Positions 1 to 9,026 of a stretch of DNA of 64,000 nt are shown one piece after another. Origin of the DNA: JBCAXA01 sp038749025 (GTDB lineage Bacteria; Pseudomonadota; Gammaproteobacteria; Steroidobacterales; Woeseiaceae); assembly GCA_038749025.1 (NCBI GenBank), contig JBCDIL010000017.1, positions 1 through 64,000 on the forward strand, read 5' to 3'. Each line of letters begins with the position of its first letter. The first letter of the stretch is position 1. A program made the position numbers and the translations under genes. The notes beneath the pieces were generated by a model, which did not search any database, was not told the origin of the DNA, and saw only the letters and a list, made by a program, of their open reading frames with translations.

Positions 1-58
1 CCATCCAGATATCGTGCTTGAGCGGACGCCGGTCGAGGTCACCGACGCCGACCGATGA
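1..58 (+). CDS. 3' end of a gene upstream of ccoI (partial)
   Basis: Nineteen codons are open from base 2 and end in TGA at 56-58; the tail reads HPDIVLERTPVEVTDADR. The stop overlaps the ATG of ccoI at 55 as ATGA, the coupled junction seen between genes of one operon. In many proteobacteria the gene before ccoI is ccoH/fixH, so this could be its C-terminus, but the tail carries no diagnostic motif and the identity is a guess from context. Confidence 0.5.
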   Translation, partial: HPDIVLERTPVEVTDADR

Positions 59-2484
59 GCGCGACGTGCGAACATTGCGGCCAAAGCGCAGCGACGGCAA
101 CAGCGGTCGAAATCACGACCGACAGCGGACCGAAGGTCTTTTGCTGTCACGGTTGTGAGGCGGCCTGGCAATGGATCAACTCATCTGGGCTCGGACGCTT
201 TTACGACCATCGCCAGCCCGGTAACGCCGTCAACGCGGTAACCCGAGGTGACGACTACGCATTGGCGGCGGTGGCCGCTCACTATGTCGCGCACATCGAC
301 GGGCAAGCCGAAGTCACTCTGGATATTGGCGGCATGCACTGTGCCGCCTGCGCTTGGTTGATCGAAGCCGTGGCCGCGCGTTGCGATGGGATCGTCCGTT
401 GCGATGTGAGCTTGTCGAGCCATCGCGCTGTCGTACGGTTTGATCCGCAGCGCACCAACCTTGGCGAAATCGTTGCCGCGTTAGCGAAACCGGGTTTCGC
501 CCCGCAACCGGTCATCGCTGGCGAGACCTCTGAGCGGCAAGTGGACGAGCGGCGCCGGTCTCTGAAGCGGCTCGCCGTTGCCGCCTTGTTCGGTATGCAG
601 ACGATGATGTTGGCGATTGGTCTGTATCTCGGCGAGTTCCACGGCATGTCCCCCTCAACGACAGAACTACTGGAGCTCGCCAGTCTCGCGTTAACGCTAC
701 CGATTTTGCTGTACGCCGCACGGCCGTTCTACGCCGGTGCCTGGCGCGGCCTCGCCGAACGGCGTCCGGGTATGGACGTGCCGGTGGCACTCGCACTGAC
801 GATCGCGTTCGGCGCATCGTTGCTCGCAACGATGGGTGTCACAACAACGGTCTACTACGACTCAGTAGCCATGTTCGTTCTATTCTTGTCAGCGAGCCGC
901 TACCTCGAACAATCGGCGCGGCACCGCGCCGAGGACAGCGCTGTATCGTTAGCGCGCTTGTTACCGGACGCCGTTGATCGCATCACCGACACTAACGGCA
1001 CCGAGCGAATCGCGCGCTCAGAACTCAGCCCGCGCGACCGCGTTGTCGTTCGCGCCGGCGATACCGTGCCAGCAGACGGGGTCTTAGCGGCCGGCAGCCT
1101 AACCGTCGACGAGGCTATCCTGTCTGGCGAGGCGCGACCGATTGCCCGTGAGGTAGGGGACCGATTAACGGCCGGTGCCGGGATTGTTGGCGGTACTGGA
1201 CAACTACTGGTCGAGCGCACCGGCGCCTCCACCGAACTCGCGGGGATCGGCAGGCTCATTGAACGCGCGCGCAGCGGCGTACACCGCCATGGCGTTGCCG
1301 ACAAGCTAGCGACGAATTTTGTCGTTGGCGTACTGGCCACGGCCGCGCTTGCAGCAGCCGTCTGGAGCCTTGTCGACCCAGGCCGAGTCATCCCGATTAC
1401 GCTGGCGGTTCTCATCGTTGCCTGCCCGTGCGCATTGGCGCTGGCGACACCGACCGCGTTGGCCTCTGCCGCCACGGTACTCAGTCAAGCCGGCGTCTTG
1501 TTGGTCAACAGCCGCCTTATCCATACGTTAGGTCGCCGCGCGCTGATCCTGTTCGACAAGACCGGCACGTTAACGCTCGGTCGGCCAAGCTTGGCCGCGA
1601 CCCATCGCCCAGGCCCAGCCGACGACGGCGACGTTAGGCAACTGGCGGCCGCTCTCGAGGCCCATTCGGAACACCCGCTCAGCGGGGCGTTCGCCGCTTG
1701 CCGAACCGATGCCGTGCTGGCCGAGTCGGTCGACATCGTGGCCGGTGCGGGCGTCGAAGGAACGATCGCCGGTATCCGCTATCGCGTTGGCAACGCGACC
1801 TACGTTAGCGAGCTGGTCGGTACTGAGCTACCGTTCGCGGCGCCGCTCGATAAAACCCGAGTTTATCTTGGCCATGTCGGCGTATGGGATGCCGCTTTCG
1901 ATATCACCGATGAGCTGCGGCCCGATGCCGCCGCAACGGTGCAACAACTGCAAGCGGCAGGCTTCGCTATTGCCATCGCCAGCGGCGATCACAGTGGCGT
2001 TGTCAGCCAGGTCGCCGCAGAGCTCGGTATCGACGGCTGGCACGCCGAACTTAGCCCAAGCGATAAACTCGAGTTATTGGCGCAACTGCGCCGCGACGAT
2101 CGCGCCGTCATTATGGTCGGCGATGGCGTCAACGATGCGCCGGTGCTGGCGGCAGCCGATGCGGCGATCGCAATGGGTGGCGGCACCGCTCTCGCGCAAT
2201 CGAACGCCGACGCGGTTCTAGTCGATGAGCGGTTACAGCCGTTGGTCGAGTTAGTAGCGCTGGCGGCGACAACGCGCACCCTCATTACACAAAGTGCTGC
2301 CTGGGCCATCGGCTACAACTTGACGGCCGTCGCCGCCGCCTCGCTCGGCTGGGTAACGCCGTGGATGGCGGCTATCGGCATGTCGGCAAGCTCACTGCTG
2401 GTCGTTGGCAACGCACTGCGCCTGCAGCGCGTCGGGCATCGTTCGACGTCGCGCAAACAGCCCCTGACGGAGAGACCTGCATGA
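55..2484 (+). CDS. ccoI: Copper-translocating P1B-type ATPase for cbb3 oxidase assembly (CcoI/FixI)
   Basis: 809-residue inner-membrane P-type ATPase, the family that delivers copper for the CuB site of cbb3-type cytochrome c oxidase. In order it has an N-terminal cysteine-rich metal-binding segment (CEHC near residue 5, FCCHGC near 29), a heavy-metal-associated domain with GMHCAAC at 93-99, eight predicted membrane segments, the ion-binding CPC at 457-459, the phosphorylated aspartate D501 in DKTGTLT, and the hinge GDGVND at 689-694. The extra N-terminal cysteine segment separates CcoI/FixI from CopA. It is the first complete gene of a tightly coupled set: ATGA overlaps join it to the gene before and to ccoS after. 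The oxidase structural genes are not in the window and would be expected to the left. The family assignment is firm; copper as substrate rests on family knowledge. Confidence 0.95.
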   Translation: MSATCEHCGQSAATATAVEITTDSGPKVFCCHGCEAAWQWINSSGLGRFYDHRQPGNAVNAVTRGDDYALAAVAAHYVAHIDGQAEVTLDIGGMHCAACAWLIEAVAARCDGIVRCDVSLSSHRAVVRFDPQRTNLGEIVAALAKPGFAPQPVIAGETSERQVDERRRSLKRLAVAALFGMQTMMLAIGLYLGEFHGMSPSTTELLELASLALTLPILLYAARPFYAGAWRGLAERRPGMDVPVALALTIAFGASLLATMGVTTTVYYDSVAMFVLFLSASRYLEQSARHRAEDSAVSLARLLPDAVDRITDTNGTERIARSELSPRDRVVVRAGDTVPADGVLAAGSLTVDEAILSGEARPIAREVGDRLTAGAGIVGGTGQLLVERTGASTELAGIGRLIERARSGVHRHGVADKLATNFVVGVLATAALAAAVWSLVDPGRVIPITLAVLIVACPCALALATPTALASAATVLSQAGVLLVNSRLIHTLGRRALILFDKTGTLTLGRPSLAATHRPGPADDGDVRQLAAALEAHSEHPLSGAFAACRTDAVLAESVDIVAGAGVEGTIAGIRYRVGNATYVSELVGTELPFAAPLDKTRVYLGHVGVWDAAFDITDELRPDAAATVQQLQAAGFAIAIASGDHSGVVSQVAAELGIDGWHAELSPSDKLELLAQLRRDDRAVIMVGDGVNDAPVLAAADAAIAMGGGTALAQSNADAVLVDERLQPLVELVALAATTRTLITQSAAWAIGYNLTAVAAASLGWVTPWMAAIGMSASSLLVVGNALRLQRVGHRSTSRKQPLTERPA

Positions 2485-2636
2485 CGATTCTGACGTTACT
2501 CATCCCGCTCGCACTCGTGTTACTCGTTGGCGCGGTCGTGGCATTTTGTTGGGCGGCCGGCAGTGGGCAGTTCGATAATCTAGAAGCCGAAGGGCTCAGA
2601 ATTCTGCTCGACGACGATCAGCCCAAGGAGCGCTAA
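2481..2636 (+). CDS. ccoS: cbb3-type cytochrome oxidase assembly protein CcoS
   Basis: 51-residue single-span membrane protein starting at the ATG at 2481, which overlaps the ccoI stop as ATGA. Residues 3-24 form one hydrophobic helix (TLLIPLALVLLVGAVVAFCW), followed by a short acidic cytoplasmic tail containing SGQFDNLEAEG. This SGQFDDLE-type motif right after the helix is the hallmark of CcoS, which is needed for cofactor insertion into cbb3 oxidase. The upstream in-frame ATG at 2361 lies inside ccoI and is not the start. The stop TAA shares its last base with the ATG of the next gene. Confidence 0.93.
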   Translation: MTILTLLIPLALVLLVGAVVAFCWAAGSGQFDNLEAEGLRILLDDDQPKER

Positions 2637-3358
2637 TGGACGGGGTATTGCTTGTCGCCGCACTCGCTGCGGGTTTCTTTGGCCAAGCGCATTGCGCGGC
2701 AATGTGCGGGCCGCTAGTAACGCTGTTCGAAACCGGGGGACCGCGGGGCATGAACAATCCGTGGTGGCGCCGTAGCGGCTATCAAGCGGGGCGCTTACTG
2801 ACCTACGCCGCGCTCGGCGTAACGATCGGCGCCCTCGGTCATGCCATCAGCATCGCGGTCGAAGCCACGCTCGCGACCGTTGCGCTACGCCTCGCCGCCG
2901 CCCTCGCCGTGCTGATCGCCGGACTCGCACTGGCCGGCGTACCAGCCCCACTGGCGGCTCTAGAGGGCCCTGGACGATGGGCCTGGCAACGCGTCGCACC
3001 GGTCGCTCGCCATGTGCTGCCGCTGTCGTCACCCGAGCGAGCCCTTGCTGCCGGTGCACTTTGGGGCCTGCTACCGTGCGGAATGGTTTACGCCGCGCTG
3101 GCAATGGCTGCGGCATCGGGTTCAGCCGCTAACGGCGCGGCCGTCATGCTCGCGTTTGGGCTAGGAACCTTGCCAGTCACCGTAGCGATTGGTGCGGGTG
3201 CGGGCTGGCAACCGTCGGAGCCGCGCCAACGCCGTCTGGTTGGACAGATGCTGGTGGCTGTCGCCGCGTTCTCGATCGGTTTGCAGCTAGCGCCTGCGTT
3301 CGCTGCACCGACGGGCGGCGATTGGCAAAGTGCGCTAGCGGCGCTTTGCCAGCACTAG
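2636..3358 (+). CDS. DsbD_2/TauE-like membrane protein of the cco cluster
   Basis: 240-residue polytopic inner-membrane protein with about six hydrophobic segments. Two cysteine motifs fall in membrane segments: QAHCAAMCGP near residues 18-27 and LLPCGMVYAAL near 145. This pattern is typical of the DsbD_2 family, often labelled sulfite exporter TauE/SafE, that follows ccoS in gammaproteobacteria. Its place in the cluster points to metal, probably copper, handling or thiol transfer during oxidase assembly; the name sulfite exporter has little functional support. The ATG at 2636 overlaps the ccoS stop by one base. The gene ends the cco unit and its stop overlaps the convergent symporter gene by four bases. 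Confidence 0.85.
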   Translation: MDGVLLVAALAAGFFGQAHCAAMCGPLVTLFETGGPRGMNNPWWRRSGYQAGRLLTYAALGVTIGALGHAISIAVEATLATVALRLAAALAVLIAGLALAGVPAPLAALEGPGRWAWQRVAPVARHVLPLSSPERALAAGALWGLLPCGMVYAALAMAAASGSAANGAAVMLAFGLGTLPVTVAIGAGAGWQPSEPRQRRLVGQMLVAVAAFSIGLQLAPAFAAPTGGDWQSALAALCQH

Positions 3359-4836
3359 CGTTTTAGCCGCTCCTCCCAAAACGTCGCCCCGCGAATCCCA
3401 ACGGCATTGGGGTCGAACCGGTATTGGTTAACGCCAGCACGACGTTGTTCTTCGTAGTCACGTAGCGCTTTGATTGCCGGACGGGCCATGAAGAAGATAG
3501 CGATAATGCCGACGATATTAAGCCAAGCCATCATGCCAACGCCGAGATCGCCGAGCTTCCACGCGACATCGGCTGAACGGACCGCCCCGTAGAAGACGGA
3601 CGCCATCAGGCCGATTTTCAACAAGAACACGGCGCCGGGCAGTGGGACCACGCGACTCAAGTACGCAATGTTTGTCTCGGCGATGTAGTAGTACGCGAGC
3701 ACGGTCGTAAACGCGAAAAAGAACAACGCAAAGGCAACGAACGGCTCACCGAATCCCGGCAGAACGCGTTGCACGGCCTCTTGGGTGAAGGCCGGACTAT
3801 TGATGACGACATCGGCCGCTAAGTTCTGCACGAGGAAAGTCTCACCGGGACCAATAATGTTGTATGCGCCGGTGATCAAGATCATCAAGGCGGTCGCGGT
3901 GCAGACAAACAACGTATCGACATAGACCGAGAAAGCTTGCACCAAACCCTGCTGCGCTGGGTGGTCGACTTCTGCCGCGGCCGCCGCGTGCGGCCCGGTA
4001 CCCTGGCCTGCCTCGTTCGAGTAGACGCCGCGCTTCACACCCCAACCAATGGCAGCACCGAAACCGGCCATCGGCGTAAACGCATCGCCGACGATCTGGC
4101 CAATGATGCCCGGCACTTGCTCGATATTCAGCGCGACAATCGCACACGCGATAATGATGTAAGCCAGCGCCATAAACGGCACAACGACTTGGGTGAAGGC
4201 CGCGATTCGCTTAACGCCCCCGAAGATGATGAAGCCGAGCACCAGCAAGACGCCAACGGCCGTCGCAATTTTGGTAAAGCCGATATCGCCCATGCCGGTC
4301 GAGACGATCTCGCCCACACCGAACGCGACCTCGGCCGCGTTACTGAGGCTGTTCGATTGCACGCCGGGCAACAGCAGGCCGGTCGCAATCACCGTCGTTA
4401 TCGCGAATAAGACGCCATACCAACGTTGGCCGAGCGCTTTCTCAAAATAAAAAGCCGGACCACCGCGGTACTCGCCGTCGTCGAGTTGCTTGTACAGCTG
4501 ACCAAGTGTCGACTCGACGAACGCGGTTGAGGCACCAAGGAAAGCAACGACCCACATCCAGAAGACGGCACCGGGACCACCGAATCCGATCGCAGCAGCG
4601 ACACCGGCGATGTTGCCGGTGCCGACACGGCCCGACAGGGAAACGGCCAATGCCTGAAACGATGAGATGCCGTGATCGGAGCTGCGGTTAGCAAACAGCA
4701 GACGCCACATTTCGCGGAACAGGCGCACCTGCGCGAATCGTGTCAGAACCGAGAAAAATAAGCCGGCCGCCAGGCACAGATAGATTAACGCTGGACTCCA
4801 AATAATCGCGTCCAGGGTCGACAACAGGTCTTGCAT
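3355..4836 (-). CDS. AGCS-family sodium:alanine/glycine symporter
   Basis: 493-residue inner-membrane transporter with about ten to eleven hydrophobic helices. Family signatures include SLSGRVGTGNIAGVAAAIGF near residues 66-85 and the block GVKRGVYSNEAGQGTGPHAA near 265, which belongs to the AGCS (alanine or glycine:cation symporter) group. It should bring in alanine, glycine or a related small amino acid with sodium; the exact substrate is not visible. A GGAG ribosome site precedes the ATG at 4836. It lies 40 bases downstream of a tetR-type gene on the same strand, which suggests co-transcription and local control. Confidence 0.93.
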   Translation of the reverse strand: MQDLLSTLDAIIWSPALIYLCLAAGLFFSVLTRFAQVRLFREMWRLLFANRSSDHGISSFQALAVSLSGRVGTGNIAGVAAAIGFGGPGAVFWMWVVAFLGASTAFVESTLGQLYKQLDDGEYRGGPAFYFEKALGQRWYGVLFAITTVIATGLLLPGVQSNSLSNAAEVAFGVGEIVSTGMGDIGFTKIATAVGVLLVLGFIIFGGVKRIAAFTQVVVPFMALAYIIIACAIVALNIEQVPGIIGQIVGDAFTPMAGFGAAIGWGVKRGVYSNEAGQGTGPHAAAAAEVDHPAQQGLVQAFSVYVDTLFVCTATALMILITGAYNIIGPGETFLVQNLAADVVINSPAFTQEAVQRVLPGFGEPFVAFALFFFAFTTVLAYYYIAETNIAYLSRVVPLPGAVFLLKIGLMASVFYGAVRSADVAWKLGDLGVGMMAWLNIVGIIAIFFMARPAIKALRDYEEQRRAGVNQYRFDPNAVGIRGATFWEERLKR

Positions 4837-4876
4837 AACGTCTCCGCGGGTCCGGTTCGAGCCGGCCTACCTTATC

Positions 4877-5464
4877 TTACGCATCGGCGCCTAGCACCAT
4901 CGCCGCCAACGTGGCGCGAAACGCGCGCCGGTCAGGGTCCTCGGCCGGTGTTCCGATCGCCTCATCGAGCAGCGCGACACCGTTAACGGCCGCCATGACG
5001 ACGATCAGCAGCTCGGAACCGGCTTTGGTCATGGCCGCGTTGGCGATCACCTCGGCCTGGGCGTACCAGTCGTAGATGACCTGACGTAACTCATCTTGCA
5101 CGGCACCGTGCAGCTCCGGCGATGTCCTTACCGCGGAACGGATTTGCATCAACGCGGCAAATTCCGCCGTCATGAGCTGCTCGTACGCGTTGTCGATGCC
5201 GGCGCTGACAACGGCCTCGCGTGGCATGCCTTCATATTCGATGGCGCGAATACTGGTGCTGATCCGCGCACCGACCTCGCGCACCACCCCGATAACGACA
5301 TCGGTCAAGCTATCGAAATGATGATGCACAGCGCCGCGCGACAAGCCGGCGCGGCGAGCCACTTCTACCAACGACAAACTGCGGTAACCACGTTCCGCCA
5401 ACAGCTCAATAGCGGCATTGATCAGTCGCGATCGGGTCCGATCGCTCCGCGATGCGTTATCCAT
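4877..5464 (-). CDS. TetR/AcrR-family transcriptional regulator
   Basis: 195-residue one-component regulator. Residues about 10-55 form the TetR helix-turn-helix: LINAAIELLAERGYRSLSL, then VEVARRAGLSRGAVHHHF. The C-terminal ligand-binding part is helical and diverged. A strong GGAGGG ribosome site sits just upstream of the ATG at 5464. It precedes the AGCS symporter in the same orientation, so it may sense a substrate or control the transporter, but no operator was found. The ligand is unknown. Confidence 0.9.
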   Translation of the reverse strand: MDNASRSDRTRSRLINAAIELLAERGYRSLSLVEVARRAGLSRGAVHHHFDSLTDVVIGVVREVGARISTSIRAIEYEGMPREAVVSAGIDNAYEQLMTAEFAALMQIRSAVRTSPELHGAVQDELRQVIYDWYAQAEVIANAAMTKAGSELLIVVMAAVNGVALLDEAIGTPAEDPDRRAFRATLAAMVLGADA

Positions 5465-5520
5465 AACGTCCCTCCAGCGCTGTCGTCATCGACGGCTGGT
5501 GCCTCTCCTGAGTACTCTTT

Positions 5521-5736
5521 TTATTCGATACTGTCGTCAGAATCAGGTGGTGATGGGTCGCCGCCGTCGGCGTCATCTCCGTGAATACGGTCGTAGATCT
5601 CTTTGCGGTGAATGCTGACGGTCTTCGGCGCCGTAATGCCGAGACGTACTTGGTTTCCTTTAATGCCGAGGGTCGTTATCTCGACCTCATCGCCAATATG
5701 GATGGATTCACCGACTTTCCTGGTCAGTATTAACAT
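5521..5736 (-). CDS. csrA: Carbon storage regulator CsrA with acidic tail
   Basis: 71-residue RNA-binding regulator, beginning at the ATG at 5736 with MLILTRKVGESIHIGDEVEI and containing VRLGITAPKTVSIHRKEIY. CsrA dimers bind GGA motifs in mRNA leaders and change translation or stability. The conserved residues (the early R, L and T positions and the RKEIY block) are intact. The open frame reaches back to 5859, but those residues do not resemble the family. The C-terminal tail after the RKEIYDRI block is longer and more acidic than usual (DDADGGDPSPPDSDDS). A clear Shine-Dalgarno is not seen upstream. Confidence 0.95.
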   Translation of the reverse strand: MLILTRKVGESIHIGDEVEITTLGIKGNQVRLGITAPKTVSIHRKEIYDRIHGDDADGGDPSPPDSDDSIE

Positions 5737-5781
5737 GTGTCTAAGTAAGCAGGGACTTTCGGGTGTATCGGTAGCTCGGCG

Positions 5782-5810
5782 AGTATACATACAAACATGT
5801 ATGTTGGAAC
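5782..5810 (-). promoter_or_regulatory. Possible csrA promoter with an inverted repeat
   Basis: On the minus strand TATACT (5787-5782) is a good -10 candidate. A weak -35 (GTTCCA, 5810-5805) lies 17 bases upstream. The spacer is filled by an inverted repeat, ACATAC-6-GTATGT at 5787-5804, that could bind a regulator. The predicted transcript would have a leader of roughly 40 bases before the csrA ATG. Read by eye only. Confidence 0.3.
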
Positions 5811-5922
5811 ATAGCTGCGACGAATGCGGTGCTGGCGGGGATAAATGCCGCCGAACCATCGCTTAATGCGCGCGTCATAGTAAAATAGGAACATGGGCTA
5901 ACCGTTGATAAGGAGACCCACC

Positions 5923-6582
5923 GTGCAACCTGACAACCAACGAATTGACTACGGCGCCGCCGCGGCGACCGAGACCCGCAACCGGGTCCTGCGTAATACC
6001 TACGCGCTACTTGGCATCAGCCTCGTCGTCAGCGCCGTCATGGCCTATGTATCGATGAGCTTTGGCTTGCCGCATCCGGGACTGCTGATAACGCTCGGGG
6101 TTTACTTCGGCTTGCTGTTCGCGATCCACAAGTTCCAAGACGCTGATTTCGCGATCCTGCTGGTCTTCGCGTTAACCGGCTTCCTCGGTTATACGATCGG
6201 ACCGATCGTCGGCTACTACCTCGCCGTCAACCCGAACGTCGTCGTTAACGCATTCACGATGACAGCGGTAACGTTTATCGGTCTGTCGGCTTTCGTCATC
6301 ATGACGAAGAAGGACTTCAATTTCCTGGGCGGCTTTTTGTTCGCTGGGATTTTGGCAGCCTTCGTTGCCGGCTTGATCGCCTACTTCTTCAACATGCCGG
6401 GACTCGCGATGGCCGTGTCGTACGCGTTCGTTATGTTGATGGTCGGTCTCATCTTGTTCGAGACAAGCCGCATCGTGAACGGTGGCGAGACCAACTACGT
6501 CTTGGCGACGGTGACGTTGTTCGTGTCGATCTACAACCTGTTCTCGAGCCTGATGCATATTTTCGGTATGGCCGACGAATAG
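5923..6582 (+). CDS. Bax inhibitor-1/YccA-family membrane protein
   Basis: 219-residue inner-membrane protein with seven hydrophobic helices and the BI-1/YccA pattern, including TETRNRVLRNTYALLGISLV at the N-terminus, IGPIVGYYL mid-protein, and LILFETSRIVNGGETNYVLA towards the end. In E. coli YccA modulates the FtsH protease; other members are proposed calcium-leak channels. The start is the GTG at 5923, which has AAGGAGA seven bases upstream; a TTG at 5905 in the same frame would put that ribosome site inside the gene. An intrinsic terminator follows, so it is probably a single-gene unit. Confidence 0.92.
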   Translation: MQPDNQRIDYGAAAATETRNRVLRNTYALLGISLVVSAVMAYVSMSFGLPHPGLLITLGVYFGLLFAIHKFQDADFAILLVFALTGFLGYTIGPIVGYYLAVNPNVVVNAFTMTAVTFIGLSAFVIMTKKDFNFLGGFLFAGILAAFVAGLIAYFFNMPGLAMAVSYAFVMLMVGLILFETSRIVNGGETNYVLATVTLFVSIYNLFSSLMHIFGMADE

Positions 6583-6606
6583 CTCGACAGCAATTCAGCT
6601 CAACAA

Positions 6607-6640
6607 AACCCGCGCTGCTGCCGGCAGCGCGGGTTTTTTT
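6607..6640 (+). terminator. Intrinsic terminator after the BI-1 gene
   Basis: A perfect 12-base-pair stem (AACCCGCGCTGC at 6607-6618 with GCAGCGCGGGTT at 6624-6635), a 5-base loop, and a run of seven T residues from 6634. It lies 25 bases past the stop of the BI-1/YccA gene. One of the two strongest rho-independent terminators in the window. Confidence 0.93.
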
Positions 6641-6735
6641 GTTCCTTAGCAACGCATCGGCTCATCGAGTGGTAGTCTCAACGGCGGGGCGCTGCTGGCT
6701 CGCTAGACGGTCAGCAGTGCAGTGGGAGAGACGCA

Positions 6736-7965
6736 GTGAACAATAATCTCATCAGTATCGTCGGTATCGTGGCGCTGCTTGCCATCGCGGTCGCCTTTTC
6801 AACGTCACGTCGGCATATCAACCTGCGTATCGTTGTCAGCGCGTTCTTATTGCAGGCGCTCGTTGCTGTTTGCACGCTGTATTTGCCGATCGGCGTTCGC
6901 ACCATCGAGGGGATGTCGCGCGGCGTTCGTGCCGTTATCGGCTACTCTAGAGCCGGCATCGATATGGTGTTTGGTGCGCTCGTACCGCCGGCCGACAGCA
7001 TCGGTAGCTTTGCCGTCACGGTTTTACCCGTCGTTATTTTCTTCGCCTCGTTAATGGGTGTGCTCTATTACCTAGGCATTGCGCAGTTTTTCGTCCGCGT
7101 ATTCGGCGCTGCCATACGCGCCATCGTCGGTACCCGATCGATCGAGTCGCTAAACGCGGCCGGCAATATTTTTATTGGGATGACCGAGTCGCCATTGATC
7201 GTAAAGCCCTATCTCGCGCGACTGTCCGATGCGCAGATTTTTACCGTGATGGTCTCTGGCATGGCATCGATTGCTGGAACGGTATTGGCCGCCTACGCCG
7301 GCATGGGAGCAAAGCTCGAGTACCTCTTGGCCGCAAGCTTCATGGCCGCCCCCGGTGGTCTGTTGATGGCGAAATTGATGATGCCGGACCCAACCGAGGC
7401 AACCCGCGACGCGGCGGACGACCGACTAACGCTAGACGATGAACGCGAAGCCAACGTCATCTTGGCTGCGGCCAACGGCGCGGCCGAAGGTCTGAAACTT
7501 GCGGCCAATATCGGTGCGATGCTGATCGCCTTTGTTGCGCTCATCGCACTGCTGAATGGCTTGATCGGCGGCGTCGGCTCGCTGATCGGTGTTGCCGACC
7601 TGACGCTTGAGAAAATCCTTGGCTGGGTGTTCTCGCCGTTGATGTTCCTATTGAGCGTGCCATGGGAAGAAGCGCAGCAGGCCGGCGCACTGTTCGGCGA
7701 GAAACTGATCTTGAACGAATTCGTCGCGTTCTTTCACTTCGGGCAAATAGCCGCGGACCTTAGCCCGCGGACGCAAGCGATCGTCACATTCTCATTATGC
7801 GGCTTCGCCAATCTGTCATCGATCGCGATCATGCTCGGTGGTTTGGGGATATTGATCCCAGAAAAACGCGAGCTAATCGGTCGCTTTGGCTTGCGCGCAT
7901 TGCTGGCCGCATCGCTCTCAAACCTAATGAGTGCAGCGCTGGCCGGTATGATCCTAAGCAGCTAA
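6736..7965 (+). CDS. CNT-family concentrative nucleoside transporter (NupC-like)
   Basis: 409-residue polytopic inner-membrane protein of the concentrative nucleoside transporter family, which imports nucleosides with H+ or Na+. It shows the family core NIFIGMTESPLIVKPYL near residues 147-163, FMAAPGGLLMAKLMMPDP near 203-220 and KLILNEFVAFFHFGQI near 318. The length matches NupC (about 400). The GTG start at 6736 has GGGAG eight bases upstream. The final four bases overlap the convergent hydrolase gene. Ion coupling and nucleoside preference cannot be read. Confidence 0.93.
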   Translation: MNNNLISIVGIVALLAIAVAFSTSRRHINLRIVVSAFLLQALVAVCTLYLPIGVRTIEGMSRGVRAVIGYSRAGIDMVFGALVPPADSIGSFAVTVLPVVIFFASLMGVLYYLGIAQFFVRVFGAAIRAIVGTRSIESLNAAGNIFIGMTESPLIVKPYLARLSDAQIFTVMVSGMASIAGTVLAAYAGMGAKLEYLLAASFMAAPGGLLMAKLMMPDPTEATRDAADDRLTLDDEREANVILAAANGAAEGLKLAANIGAMLIAFVALIALLNGLIGGVGSLIGVADLTLEKILGWVFSPLMFLLSVPWEEAQQAGALFGEKLILNEFVAFFHFGQIAADLSPRTQAIVTFSLCGFANLSSIAIMLGGLGILIPEKRELIGRFGLRALLAASLSNLMSAALAGMILSS

Positions 7966-9026
7966 CGCGGGTTAACGGCAAGCTCGGCGGTCACAGGCCA
8001 GTGATCCGAAACGCCTAGTGCCGCGGGTAGGTCGAACGACTGCGGTCTGCCGTCGGGTGATGTCTGGTACGGCGCTTCGTTCGACAGTCGAACATCGACT
8101 ATGCGAACGGCGGGGCCAGCATCGCTTGGGCGTCGCCACATGATCAGATCAAGGTGATTCCAGACTTGATCACGCCGGTAATAGAACGTGCCTGGACAGC
8201 CCTCGCAGCCGTTTTCGTGGGCTAGCTCCCACGCCGGATAAACAAATCGATCGAATAACGCATGCTCGTTGTTCTCTTGCTCGGTCGTGTTGAAATCGCC
8301 TGCGGCAATAACGAAGCGCTCGCCATCGACGTTGTCTGCGAGCCGATTGAGGTGCTCGTAGGCTTGCTCGCGCATCACCAGTGGATGAAACGGCGCGGGA
8401 AAGTGCACGGCGAAAACCGTGGCCACGACACCGTTCGGTAAGCGCAAGCTCGCTTCGAGAATGCCGCGTGTATCGTTGCGCGGCTCGTCGGGGTAGTCGT
8501 CGAAATAACCGGGATGCAGCGTCGGCGAACCGTCGAGCGGGAAGCGGCTCAGAATGGCGACGTCGATTCCCCGCGTGTCTTGCCCTTCGATCAAGACCAG
8601 CGTGCCGTAGTCAGCGTCACTGAGAAACCGGTCCCGGAGCGTCGCCACGACGCCCCGATTCTCGACCTCTTGGAAGATGACTATATCGGGCCCGAGGCCA
8701 TCGTTCTCCTGCAAAATCGCGGCCGCGACGCGTTGCAACTTGGTCGTGTACACCGCGTCGTTCCAATCCCACTCTAAGCACTCCCGCCGCCAGACGTCGA
8801 CAGGAATGTCCGCGCACAATGCCCGGTGGGCGGCAGTTTGCTTCGCGCTGAGCGGCAGATAGGTTTCATCGCGCCGGTCAAGGTCGTCGACGGTGTCAAA
8901 AAGGTTCTCGACATTAAACGTCATGACCGTGAACGCGTCGGTCGCAGGTGCAGGTGTACGCGCGCACGCACCGGCACAAACAACGAGTGCGACGCTAAGG
9001 CAGCGGGATACGAAAGACTGGGGCAT
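7962..9026 (-). CDS. Exported endonuclease/exonuclease/phosphatase-fold protein
   Basis: 354-residue protein with an N-terminal export signal (VALVVCAGACA, possible lipobox cysteine at 21) and an EEP-superfamily domain. Diagnostic pieces are FTVMTFNVENLFD at the first strand, IVIFQEVENR with the metal-binding glutamate, VIAAGDFNTTE with the GDFN motif, and GVSDHWPVTAEL with the catalytic SDH. The active site looks complete, so it should be an Mg-dependent phosphodiesterase acting outside the cytoplasm; the substrate (DNA, lipid or small phosphate ester) is open. Its start lies 32 bases inside the end of the upstream gene on the same strand, so the two are probably co-translated. Confidence 0.88.
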   Translation of the reverse strand: MPQSFVSRCLSVALVVCAGACARTPAPATDAFTVMTFNVENLFDTVDDLDRRDETYLPLSAKQTAAHRALCADIPVDVWRRECLEWDWNDAVYTTKLQRVAAAILQENDGLGPDIVIFQEVENRGVVATLRDRFLSDADYGTLVLIEGQDTRGIDVAILSRFPLDGSPTLHPGYFDDYPDEPRNDTRGILEASLRLPNGVVATVFAVHFPAPFHPLVMREQAYEHLNRLADNVDGERFVIAAGDFNTTEQENNEHALFDRFVYPAWELAHENGCEGCPGTFYYRRDQVWNHLDLIMWRRPSDAGPAVRIVDVRLSNEAPYQTSPDGRPQSFDLPAALGVSDHWPVTAELAVNPR

